Below are positions 11,884 through 22,228 of a stretch of DNA of 64,000 bases, piece by piece. The stretch comes from Stemphylium vesicarium (Eukaryota > Ascomycota > Dothideomycetes > Pleosporales > Pleosporaceae). Position 1 is the stretch's first letter. Each line of letters starts with the position of its first letter. Location of the stretch: NCBI GenBank assembly GCA_004380135.1, contig QXCR01000029.1:62001-126000 (forward strand), in the 5' to 3' direction. The notes beneath the pieces were generated by a model that saw only the letters and a list, made by a program, of their open reading frames with translations, was not told the DNA's origin and searched no databases. Both the position numbers and the translations under genes were made by a program.

Positions 11884-13699
11884 ATGGCGGCAAACAGCAG
11901 CATGCGCCGCAAGACTCTCGACGTTCCAGGTAAGGCCCAAGACGGAACCGTGCCGCTCTCAACAGCACCACATGGCTAACCCCGAGCGCAGCCAGCCTCT
12001 ACCCGCACCCGACATCGTCACATTCTACCCAGACACCCGAACAATCGCCCATAGAATCCATGCCCGCGCAATTGGCCTCTAATATGCCCCCCACCAGCAC
12101 CTCGACGCACAATGGCGTCCCGGCGCTGCTCAGGAAGCAGTCGTCACCCATGATGCCTCCTTTCATGGTATCCGCGCCGGGAAAGGTCATTGTCTACGGA
12201 GAACACGCTGTTGTCCACGGAAAGGTAGAGCTCAACGACACAGAGCAGCCGCGTTCTATGCTGATGTTTTCCAGGCTGCCATCGCCGCTGCCATATCCCT
12301 CCGCTCCTACCTCCACGTCTCATTCCTTTCCAAGTCGAATCGAACTGTGAAGCTGCGCTTCCCCGATATCCAGATGGAACACACATGGAACATTGACGAT
12401 CTACCGTGGGACGCCTTCTCCAAGTCGGGCAAGAAGAAGTACTACTACGACCTCGTTACATCGTTAGACCCAGATCTCATGGCCGCCATACAGCCTTTTA
12501 TTGACGAAGTGTCATCAAAGGCCCCCGAGTCGATACGCAAGATCCACCACGCGTCGGCGTGCTCCTTCCTATACCTGTTTCTTTCTCTCGCGTCGCGTAA
12601 AGTGCCGCCATGTGTCTACACGTTACGCTCAACCATCCCGATTGGTGCAGGACTGGGCAGCAGCGCCAGTATCTCGGTCTGCATCAGCACTGCCCTTCTT
12701 CTACAGATTCGTGCTCTGAGCGGCCCTCACCAGGACCAGCCCCCGCAAGAGTGCGAGCTCAACATTGAGCGCATCAACCGCTGGGCGTTTGTTGGCGAAA
12801 TGTGCATCCATGGCAACCCTTCAGGTGTCGACAATACTGTTTCTTCCGGCGGCAAAGCAGTCTTGTTCCAACGGAGAGATTACGACAAGCCGCCTCTGGT
12901 CATACCACTACACAGCTTCCCGGAGCTTCCACTCCTTCTCGTAAATACGCGACAGTCGCGTAGCACAGCCACCGAAGTCGCCAAAGTCGCCAATCTCCGC
13001 AACCTACATCCCGCCCTCACAGAGAACATTCTTAACGCGATTGGCCTAGTCACCGAATCCGCCCACAAACTCCTTACATCACCAGACTTTGACTCGACCT
13101 CACCAGAGGCGCTCAAACACCTCGGTGAACTCATTACCATAAACCACGGCTTGCTCGTGTCATTAGGCGTCTCGCATCCAAAGCTCGAACGCATCCGAGA
13201 AATCATCGATCACACTGGTATTGGCTGGACAAAGCTCACGGGAGCGGGAGGAGGAGGCTGTGCCATTACTATTCTCAAGCCACAACCACCTGCCCTCACC
13301 AACGGCCATACGAATGGCACACACCCCGAATCATCCTCGGACGAATCCGATGCCTCTTCCGAGCCGGATGTGGACTGCAATGCCTCTATAATCTCGAACG
13401 GTACAAAGTTAAAATACAAGATTTTGGATTCACTTGAAGTCAAGTTGGAAAACGAAGGCTTTGAGAAGTTTGAGACGACGCTGGCTGGAGACGGAGTCGG
13501 TGTGCTTTGGCCGGCTGTTCTGCACAACGGAAACGAAGAGGAGGGTGGAGAGGAGATTGACCAGGAAAAGTTCCTCAGGGCCGAGGGTAACATTGGTATT
13601 GAGAGACTTGTGGGAGTGACGAGCTCAAGGCGGAAGGGGTTCAAAGAGGTCAGAGAAGGATGGAAGTTTTGGAGGCCATGGGAGATTCCAGAGCGGTAA
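11884..13699 (+). CDS. ERG12: Mevalonate kinase
   Basis: GHMP kinase that phosphorylates mevalonate with ATP in the cytosolic isoprenoid/ergosterol pathway. Three exons, 11884-11929, 11992-12224 and 12275-13699, give 567 residues. Introns are 61 and 50 bp. The first about 75 residues are a Ser/Thr/Pro-rich extension absent from the catalytic fold. Motifs in order: APGKVIVYGEHAVVHG near residue 80, the ATP-binding glycine loop PIGAGLGSSASISV near residue 220, and the third GHMP motif KLTGAGGGGCAITIL near residue 425. Directly after that motif comes an acidic insert of about 30 residues (SSSDESDASSEPDVD) before the final strand-helix segment. At 567 residues it is longer than yeast Erg12 (443), because of the N-terminal extension, this insert and C-terminal additions. 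Function is secure. Confidence 0.95.
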
Positions 13700-14209
13700 A
13701 TGCTCTCTTCTCTTCGCACATGATATAATTTTCTTGTCAATAGGGTTTTTGCTGTGGTAATATCGATGCGGGTCTCGGTTTCCTTTTTCATCTCAGGCCG
13801 GGGGACACGGATTTTGTATCATACTGTAGGGTTGAGAAAAGCGTAGTAAAAGGCTTGGGCTTGGCATGTCTTTTGCATCAAAGTAATTGTCGTAGGAATA
13901 TGAGTCAGTATAATGAGCCTAATAATACAATACATGTCCGGTGACTCGAAACAGCAAACCATGTAGAGTGAATGTGGCGCATGCGGCTATGATTGGGCGA
14001 CAGACTAAGTGGTTCAGACAATTTTTAGGAAGCGAGCCACGCGCAGTGGCCGAGCCCAACCATTGTGGTGCGACGCAGTCAACCTTGGAACATTTCCTTC
14101 GCCCACATCACTCGAGTATATCTTTCTGCACAGTTGCAGACAAGCCTTTTCCGCCACACACATCACACAACGCGCTCCTCTCGCAAGTCTACATACACCG
14201 ACCGCAAAC
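13700..14209. other. Intergenic between ERG12 and eIF3j
   Basis: ERG12 3' UTR followed by the eIF3j promoter. No further gene seen. Confidence 0.6.
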
Positions 14210-15254
14210 ATGGCGCCTGGAAAGTGGGGTACGTCATCTTCTTTGCTTCTGCGCGCGCTTCAGTGTGCATATTGGCAAGAGTCGTAACTAAGATTTTCCC
14301 AGATGATGAAGAGGAGAGTTCCGGCCCTACCTCTCCCGTCGTAGCACCCGTCACCCGCCGCAGCAAGTTCGAAGACGAAGAAGACGATGACGATGTGCGT
14401 CAACCCACGCTGCCCCGCGCTCGCATAATTTCCCACCCCGCCATGCACAAGTTACCTATGCTGACGCTACAACCCACACACAGGTGCTAGAATCATGGGA
14501 CGCGGCCGAAGACTCGGAAGTCGAACGTGAAAAGGCCAAGAAGGCGGCCGAGGCAAAGGCAAAGGCGGACGCAGAGGCAAAAGCGAACCACAAGTCCAAG
14601 GCCCAACGGATCGAGGAGCACAGGCAAGCGGCGCTGCGCCGGCGGCAGATGGAAGATGACGGCGAGAGCGACGAAGAAGAGACGGAAGCGGAGCGGCGGG
14701 CACGACTCAAGCAGCAAGAACTCGACGGGTCGCGCGCCCAAGCCGAGGAGCTCTTCGGCGACCTCAGCGTGAGCAACAAGCGCGGCGGTAAAGCCGTCAC
14801 CGTCGCCGACGACGCAGACCCAAACAATGCAATCAACCTCTCCTCGCTCTCCCTCTTCAACCCAAACACAAAGGACCAGTTCGCCAAGCTGCGCGATACC
14901 CTCACCCCGCTCATCGCCGCAAACTCTAAGAAGGGCCAGTACACCCTCTTCCTCCAGGAGTTCACCAAGAACATTGCAAAGGACTTGCCCAGCGAGCAGA
15001 TTAAGAAGATCGCCTCGGGCCTGACTACCCTGAGCAATGAGAAAATGAAGGAGGAGAAGGCTGCCGAGAAGGGGGGCAAGAAGTCCAAGGCGGCCAAGAC
15101 GAAGACTACGCTCAATGCTAGTCGTGATGTTGGTGTTAGGGCGGATACAAGGGCGTATGATGATGAGGACTTTGGCGAGTAAGTTTTGACCTTCGCAGCG
15201 TCTGGTTTGTGTGTGTCTGGATGCTAATGTTTTTACAGTGATGACTTTATGTGA
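14210..15254 (+). CDS. HCR1: Translation initiation factor eIF3 subunit j (Hcr1)
   Basis: Loosely bound eIF3 subunit that acts at the 40S decoding site in initiation and in termination/recycling. Four exons, 14210-14228, 14303-14394, 14484-15178 and 15239-15254, give 273 residues. It starts MAPGKW, followed by an acidic stretch (DDEEESSGP, EDEEDDDD) and LESWDAAEDSEVEREKAKK, the family N-terminus. A Lys/Ala/Glu-rich coiled coil covers about residues 45-125, then the conserved segment NLSSLSLFNPNTKDQFAKL near residue 150. The last exon is only 16 nt and completes the acidic end DFGDDDFM. The gene converges on HIS1. Confidence 0.94.
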
Positions 15255-15792
15255 GCTTGTCATGGGATCTTTGTTTTCGCACACACACCGTTCAATATAC
15301 ACCATCCCTCGCGTCCAGTACATCTGTTCACCACCCGTTATGTCCCTGTGCATTTCCGGTCCGCGCTTGGTTACACGTTCTGGCAAGGCTCAAGCGCAGG
15401 GACTTGCCTCTCTTGCGACATTTGCATCTGCTTCTTTTACCCTTTTGTTCTACAAGTTGGCTCTTTTTTTTGTTAGGGTCGGTATGGCATAGCTTGCACG
15501 CATGATAGATATCAAAGTGGGCTACGTATGAAAAGATTCAAAATGCGTCATACGTAGTTTTGGCAATAACCAAAAAAGAATTTATCTCCGACTCCAAAGT
15601 AGCGTTGGGTTCCACATGAATCGTGAACTCGAGATTGATAACATCATCTATGGATTCCTTCTTCCATACACCTCGGTGTAAAACAGCATAACATGCAATA
15701 TACCCCGTTCCTATCCGCAAACAAAATCCTTGTTTCGTCATGATACCAAAGACCATGCTGATCTCCTAACCCTTTCCTTTCCGCACAATCAC
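15255..15792. other. Intergenic between convergent genes
   Basis: 3' flanks of eIF3j (+) and HIS1 (-). Nothing else recognised. Confidence 0.6.
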
Positions 15793-17144
15793 TTAATCGC
15801 CTGTTCTTGAGTTCTCAATCTTAGTTACGATCAAGTCTGTGGCCCCAATGTCCGTCAACTTGTCCATAGCAATGGCAATGTCTTTCCGCAGCACCATAGC
15901 TTGCACTGCGACCCAACCATCTTCCTCGAGCGCATTGACGGTAGGCGCCCTCCTTCCGGGGGTAATTGTGCGTGCAGCCTCGAGTTTCGATCGATCGATG
16001 TTGTAAGTACAAAGGACGTACTTTTGCGCCGCTGCACCCGCATCGTCAGCCCCTCACTCCCATTCTCTGCAGAAAAGAAGAAAAAACAAAACTTGGAAGA
16101 CCAAGGTCAAGGAAAGAGCAAACTCACTAATAACACCCTTTATCCTAGCCGTGATCAAATCCACAAGCTTAGGATCCGAGGGATGCTTCGACTTGATGAG
16201 AATAGCACTGGATGAAACAACGGTAGAAATTGCTTTCAGACCCGCTGCCCGCATCGTCTCCCCGGATTCCACCAGATCGACGATACCGTCTGCAACGCCC
16301 AGCGCGCACGCCGCCTCGACACTGCCGCCAACATACTTGATAACCGTCTTGAGCTTCGCATTGGGTTCCGCAGCGGCACCTGCCTGCTCCGCCTCCAACT
16401 GCCTAAAGTACTGTTCGGCGAGGTTGGTGAAGCTGGTAACGACGTTCTTTCCAATCAGGTCTTCGGGCTTGGCTAGATCGCCTTTGGCGGGGACCTGTAC
16501 CTGGAGACTGCATTTTCCGAAACCCAGGTCTAGGACTTCGTCGACGCCTGTTGTGGTCGTCGGCGGGGTAACGCATTCATGCTCGGCGACTTGGTCGCGC
16601 CCGGTTATGCCTAGGTCTACTCGGCCTTCGCCGACGAAGGTGGGGATGTCCGCTGCGGGGAGGAAGACGAGCGCGAGAGGGTGGTTCTTGACAAGCGCAA
16701 TGTCCAGGCGCGAGTGCCGGTGGAATTGGATGTCTGAGCCGTGGAGTAGGTCGAGGCAGGCTTGGTGGAGGCGGCCCTCTGCAATGCACGGTTAGTATAT
16801 CTTATTGCGAATGGGGGGGGGGGGGTTAAGGCGGGTCTATAACATACTCTTTGGTACCGCGAAGAGAAGGCGATCGTTCAAACTGTTTCCCAGTAGGTCA
16901 GTCAGGAAAGGAAGACTTCGGCTGCCTTGTCGCGCTCTTTGCGCAATCCCGTCAATGGTTCCGTTGACGCCATTGGGGATGCCCATGATGGTAGACGAAA
17001 GCTAAAGTAAAGGCCCGAAAATATATAAAAATAAAAGCAGGGGTCCGGAAAGAATAGGGAGGGAGAGTGGAAAGGGTAAAGGGGAAAAAAGGAAAGGAAG
17101 GGAAGGAACTGGGGGACTACAACATACGAGTTAACAAGATCCAT
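15793..17144 (-). CDS. HIS1: ATP phosphoribosyltransferase
   Basis: First enzyme of histidine synthesis: joins ATP and PRPP to phosphoribosyl-ATP; the family is feedback-inhibited by histidine. Four exons, 17144-17128, 16882-16848, 16778-16128 and 16031-15793, join in frame to 313 residues (yeast His1 has 297). The first exon is 17 nt (MDLVNS) and intron 1 is 245 bp, long for this window. The catalytic part begins LNDRLLFAVPKKGRLHQA and contains LGITGRDQVAEHE and the PRPP-site region GGSVEAACALGVADGIVDLV. The last exon encodes the ACT-like regulatory domain (AQKYVLCTYNIDRSKLEAA, TPGRRAPTVNALEEDGWVAV), so this is the long, self-regulated form. A perfect TGACTCA lies 428 bp upstream of the start codon. 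Confidence 0.95.
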
Positions 17145-18257
17145 CTTTTCTCTCTCTGTGTGTGTGTGTTATGTGCAAAGCACGCAATTTACCAACAGGG
17201 GTTTGGTAATAACTAAGTGCAAATATGCCACACCGCGCTGCTGTAGAACCTGTTCGTTTTACTAGCTATTGAGTCGAGAACGGGGAGGTGGGCGTTTCCT
17301 TTCTTGCTAGTTAGACAGGCTAAAGCAACAACAACTAAATGTCCCACGTTGGGTTTCGACAGCGTGCCAATTGGCGTCAAGTGCTGCAGTGGATATGCGT
17401 CTGCTGCGGGAAAGACGGAGGTCTGGGAATGCACAAATGCAGGGCTTAATTTTGGAGGCTGTAAGTAACGTCTTTTGGGTTGACGTGTGGTCTTTTTTTC
17501 TTGGTCTGCGATTGCTTGGATGCCCCCCGCGCGCGCGTTCGTCCGTGTGTGCGAGAGCTAGGTTGCTAAAGTGACTCAATGAGGGGTAACAATAGGCTAC
17601 ACGTGTGGTTCGCCAGCAGGTTTTAGTTGTTTTGAAAAGTTATTATGTATAATACGGATTTGTACTTCTTAATTGAGCCTGATAGCGATTGTCCCCCCGT
17701 CGTTCGCGCGTCCTCAGGTCCCGATGTGCGGCCATATTTTTTTTCTTTCCTGCAATGACGTCCAACCACTGCCCCGCGTTGCGACGCGGCCGTCGGAGGT
17801 CGGCGAAGGCGGTATCGGCCGGCACAACTTTCCTTGTCTCTAACAGACCTGGCCATGGACAAGCAGCCGTTAGGTGTTGCGCATGACTGCGCATGAAGAG
17901 TGGTGTACGAGTAGCATAGATTATATCCTCTTCTTTCTTCCTCTCTTGCGCCGTAAGATGAGCTTCCAAAGACCGAATGCCTCAAATCATAAAGGCTGCA
18001 CGCAACGAGACGCGCTCTAAATCATGACATGAAGACAGGAGTTTGATAGCCGGGTGACAAGGCTACGATCCAGCGACCGACTTGAAGATAGCTGGTCAAG
18101 TTCTAGGCGCAGCTGGTCCAACACTAGAGGAAGGGCATTGACCGCTAGGCAAGTAGACCCACTATCACCGGCTCACGGTTTGTGTAGTTCAGCCGGCTTC
18201 GAAGCTAAGAATGTTGATTGTCGATATTAATGAAATAATTCAACACCTTTCCATCAA
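17145..18257. other. Intergenic upstream of HIS1, about 1.1 kb
   Basis: Contains a GT run at about 17156-17170 and a CpcA/Gcn4-type site (17572-17578). No protein gene is supported. The right end is the 5' flank of the tRNA-Gly gene. Confidence 0.5.
17572..17578. promoter_or_regulatory. TGACTCA, candidate CpcA/Gcn4 site for HIS1
   Basis: Exact match to the palindromic cross-pathway (general amino-acid) control element, 428 bp upstream of the HIS1 ATG. Histidine genes are known targets of Gcn4/Cpc1/CpcA. A 6-of-7 match (TGAGTCG) lies closer to the gene near 17270. Functional use is inferred. Confidence 0.5.
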
Positions 18258-18383
18258 GCATTCTTGGTCCAACGGTAGGATAATTGCCTTCCAAGCAATT
18301 GGCCCGGGTTCGGTAAGTTCCATCACACAGTTCCACAGTTCGATTACAGTCACTAACACTCTTCAAGACTCCCGGAGGATGCA
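18258..18383 (+). tRNA. tRNA-Gly (anticodon UCC) with an intron in the T-loop
   Basis: A full cloverleaf forms once 18313-18367 is removed. The acceptor stem is GCATTCT (18258-18264) with AGGATGC (18376-18382), all seven positions paired, one as G-T. The D stem GTCC/GGAT encloses AACGGTA. The anticodon stem ATTGC/GCAAT encloses CTTCCAA, giving UCC at positions 34-36. The variable region is TGGC. The T stem CCGGG/CCCGG would enclose TTCGACT. The mature RNA is 71 nt with discriminator A at 18383. The A box TGGTCCAACGG is at 18265-18275. A run of seven T at 18417-18423 fits a Pol III terminator. The interruption falls after G57 of the T-loop, not at 37/38 where nuclear tRNA introns normally sit, and so it splits the B box. 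It could be a disrupted tRNA copy, but every stem is intact. Confidence 0.85.
18313..18367 (+). other. 55-nt intron-like insert in the tRNA-Gly T-loop
   Basis: Begins GTAAGT and ends TTCAAG, with a CACTAAC branch-like motif whose A (18356) lies 11 nt before the 3' end. Length and signals match the spliceosomal introns of the protein genes in this window. Exact removal restores TTCGACT, a normal T-loop. It contains AGTTCGATTAC (18337-18347), which resembles the Pol III B box that the insert disrupts. Confidence 0.75.
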
Positions 18384-18416
18384 TAACATCCTTCTCATCA
18401 ATTGCGAAGAGACTTC

Positions 18417-18423
18417 TTTTTTT
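18417..18423 (+). terminator. Pol III T7 terminator of tRNA-Gly
   Basis: Seven consecutive T, 34 nt downstream of the tRNA 3' end. It supports Pol III transcription of the interrupted gene. Confidence 0.6.
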
Positions 18424-18762
18424 GCACCGTTGTGCGTTATGGGTAACGAAGCGAGATAAACCATCGTTTCGCTTCCTGTTCTTTTTGCTCTTGGTTGATT
18501 TTTTTACGATGCGTTTAGGTTAGAGACTGCAAAGAGACTAGGGGCAATGTTTGGTTGGCCATGAATATAGAAAGAGTACTGCATGTATATTTATAAGATC
18601 ATTGTTCGGCGCCACAATACCTTAGTATTTGACGAGCTACTTGAGGCACGCAATCTAGTACCTGCACATCATCGTAGACGGATACATACGCCTTTCCCAT
18701 CCTCATCGCTTATGAGTATATTTGCTGCCCGGCCGTCAGAAGTCTGGCGCATACAGGTCTAC

Positions 18763-21700
18763 CTAGCGTTCGTTTTCGGAAACCGCGCGTACGGTCGACG
18801 CTTCGGACATTGCTCGAAAGGTAGACTCTGACTCTGTAGACGTGATACGCGAATCAATCGATATGACCGATGGCTGACTGGCATGGGTGCTCGGCCGCTC
18901 TTCCTCTTCAGACACGCTCTCATCCCTCATCTCTTCGTCTCCATCTTCCTCGTCGCTCTCGTTACCTGCACGTGCTGCCTCGGCTTCAAGGGCCGTCATG
19001 CGGTTCACAAACTCCTTCTGCAGTTCTCTAAGCCATGCAGTGAGGACCTCTCCCTCCAAAACGCCGTTGTGTGCTTGGACAAGGTGTTCCTTGAGGTTGA
19101 GAATGAGCTTGCGTCGCTTTCCCCGGAGTATGGTTTCCGACGCCTTCTTCTTTTGTAGCATATGATGTTCAACCTTGTGTGCAACGGCCGTAGCATGCTC
19201 GATAACACCAGGGGGTAGTGGGACGAGGCGGGCAAGTGTAAGGCCATAGTGCGCTTCTCTCACGACACCCTGCATCGCTTTGTAGAGCATCGTCATACTG
19301 CGTTCATCTTCCATCTGGACTGGTAAGTCGAGCGCCTCGATGGAAATGGCCACAACTTACCTCGACTGCCAGATGCAGGTTCTGAACTCCGGCCCTCTCA
19401 CCCATGATAGTGGCGAGGTCTTTAAAATGGGTGGCAAACCATACGAGAGACTAGAGAGGTTAGTTTGAGGAAGCTGATACATCTTCAATACCTACTCGAC
19501 TGGAGACCAGGGCTTCTGCAATAGCCAAAGCAATGGCCAATCCATCTCTTGTACTGGTACCACGGCCTAGCTCATCGATAATGACTCTGGAGTATGATCA
19601 GCAAAGACCTGACGCGATCAAGGCCTCCTATATTACAAGCTGCGCCGATCGACGTTGCGCAAGATAAAGGCAATCTCCCTCATCTCAGCGGCAAAAGTCG
19701 AGACGTTGGTTTCGATATTGTCATCCATGCCCAGTCTTGCAAACAGCTGACGCATGATTGGGAATGATGCGTAGTTTGCAGGGACACTTGACCTAGTCAG
19801 CATCGCATGTGTAGAAAGTGAACAACGATTGCATACTAGCAACCAACTTGTGCCATGATCGTCATCAGAGCAACAGATCGAATGTAGGTGCTCTTGCCGC
19901 TCATGTTGCAGCCGGTGATAATCTGAAACCGTGTCTGCTGGGTAGCGTAGACATCGTTTGGAATGAACTTGGTCTGCATGAGTTTTTCTTTGATTGGGTG
20001 GCGTCCGGCTTCGATAGCCAACGTATCCGTAAGCTGCGGTTGAGCTAACTGAGCGCTTAGTGCAGATATTCACACAAAGAGAGCACCTACTGTAATTGTT
20101 TACAGTAACTAGCTGCGCAAAGGACGCAATCTATGGCAGATGAGTCTTGATATCATTGCAGAGCGCCGAGAAAGATGTACCATGTCTAGCATGGCTACAG
20201 CCTCGCAAATCTTGAACATGACGGACATGTGGATCCGTACTTCATCGATGAGAGTGCGGATGGCTTCGTCACCTAAAAATGTTTAGCAAGAACGCTACTG
20301 AGGTACAGACGACGCTAATCCTACTCATGAGTATGACTTCTTGATGTGATACGTTGATCTTTGAGCAGTCAGTAAGAGTAGAGTGAGAGGCTTCAGACGC
20401 ATGCCTTCTGGTTGCGCTTCATTAACTCCACTGTCTGGCATTCGATGTTGTTCTTGCGGCGAATTACATTGGTAAAGACGGGTGGCAGCACTTTGTCTTC
20501 CAGCTCAGACATTGCGATCTTGATGTAGAACTGGCGGGCGGTTTCAAACTTGAGATCGAGCCGAATTTCGTACTCTTCTTCTCGTAATTAGCAGATGAGC
20601 TCACCAGAGATACAAATATCATCTTACGACTCAGCTCAGTCGAATGCTGGTATGCGTCCTCAGTGGCTTCCTTGTAAGTAGTACGAGCGACGTCAAGCAA
20701 ACCGTTGACTCCAGATTTCACAGCATAGGTTCGTTGATTCCTCAATTCGAGTGGTTGCCTTGCATAAGTAGTATCTTCATTGATGACGTGGTCAATCAGC
20801 TCCTGCACAGGAGCCACGTTCTCAGGTGCGCAGAGCTCTCGTATGTTATGCAGCATGTCAGAACCTGTTCCAGTAAGAGCCTCAAAAACAGGATTCACAG
20901 AGTTGACAAACTGCTTGAGCATAATGACTTGGTTGATGGCCTGCTCTGATGTCTGAAGAGTAACCTTGCTTGGTGTGACGATGAGCGCAGTCAATATCCG
21001 GTCAGCGTCGAGAAAATTCTTCAGTGCTGCTCGAGTCGCAAAGAATAGTTCTTCCTTCTTGGTCATGTCATCGACCGCGGCGTATCGCGTATTGAGCACT
21101 TCGGGATCAGTGAGTGGCTGCAAAACATTGTTTCGAAGCAGACGTGCACCCATAGGCGTCAGCGTCTCGTTGAGGAGACCAAATAAACAGTGTCTGGACT
21201 TTGCATCGCGCAGGTTTTGGACCAGCTCAAGCGAGTAAATGGTAGACACGTCGATCATCATAGATCCTTCGGAGGGTTCATATCGCATCCTGAGTGAGTG
21301 CAAGGCAAAGACCATACCCAGGCCAAGGTCAACGTACTTGAGCGCCTGCTTTTCGGTCATTCCATGCACTCAAAGGCGCAACGAAGGACTCACTGCCGCT
21401 ATGCAGCACACAGCATAGTAGTTGCCAGTGACAGAGATCTTGATGGCCTCAACATCTTCCTTGAAGGCTAGGGTTTGGATGTACCCGTATCCAGTTGACT
21501 CAGCCCAATAACGCCGATCGAGCAAGGTTAGTTTACTGCCGATATTTTCAAGGTTTTCTTCGATGATTGAGAAGAGCTTCGATTTCGGGCTTGCAGCAGT
21601 TGACACAATCAGGATCTCCGAGGGACCGTATACCTTCAGCTTGTGGACTGTTCGAACAAAAGTCTGGCTGTCGCAGATTTGACAGAGTACCGCCTCTGCC

Positions 21701-21951
21701 GTGTCAAGATTCACAAAGGCTAAGCCGACGGTCGGTGAGATTCCACGGGATTCGGCAATGGCACAGACAACATGTTGGTTTTCAACGCGAGCAATAGTGG
21801 AAGCCTCAGTCCTTGGTCTTGCAGTAGATGGCCTACCAGTGTTCCTGCGAGTACCAGGGCGTGACGTTGTAGTTGTGTTGTAGTCGCCGTACCCGTACGA
21901 TGTCGATGCAGATGTGCTGTGAGATGTTGACCGCCTGAAACGCTGGAACAT
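18763..21951 (-). CDS. MSH4: Meiotic MutS homolog MSH4
   Basis: Meiosis-specific MutS protein that with Msh5 stabilises recombination intermediates for crossovers; it has no mismatch-repair role. Eleven exons (21951-21394, 21345-20628, 20580-20405, 20358-20325, 20272-20181, 20130-20091, 20044-19837, 19786-19637, 19586-19496, 19450-19361, 19314-18763) join in frame to 902 residues, with introns of 46-52 bp. There is no mismatch-binding N-terminal domain. The connector begins near VCAIAESRGISPTVGLAFVN; the MutS core includes LRMRYEPSEGSMMIDVSTIY and NETLTPMGARLLRNNVLQPL. Walker A GCNMSGKSTYIRS is near residue 583 and Walker B VIIDELGRGTS near 660. The acidic C-terminal extension (SDEEDGDEEMRDESVSEEEE) is unusual in length. 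Intron 3 (20359-20404) has a GC donor. The gene is divergent from RSA4, with 277 bp between start codons. Confidence 0.95.
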
Positions 21952-22228
21952 GATGGGTAGTGCTGTAGGATTAGCAGCTGAGTATTTCTCATGCGTTGCG
22001 TCTCATGCACTGGAGGCAAGTTTTGTGAGTTGAGCTGATTGGAAGGAGCCCTGGAAGACGCGTCCATGGAGGTGCAGCCCTAGCGCGTCCCCTAGCGCGG
22101 CTCTTATCGATAGCACCCAGAAATTATTTTCGAGAGCCCTTGGAACAGCGGGGCCTTTCTAAGCAGTAGACAAGCCGGCCGAGTCGAGCTTCTTAAATCG
22201 CCAGTCGTTACTGAACAATAATACAGAA

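Noticed and set aside
14493..15386. Long open frame antisense to eIF3j
   Set aside because: A by-product of the GC-rich coiled-coil coding sequence on the sense strand; leucine-rich with no recognisable family.
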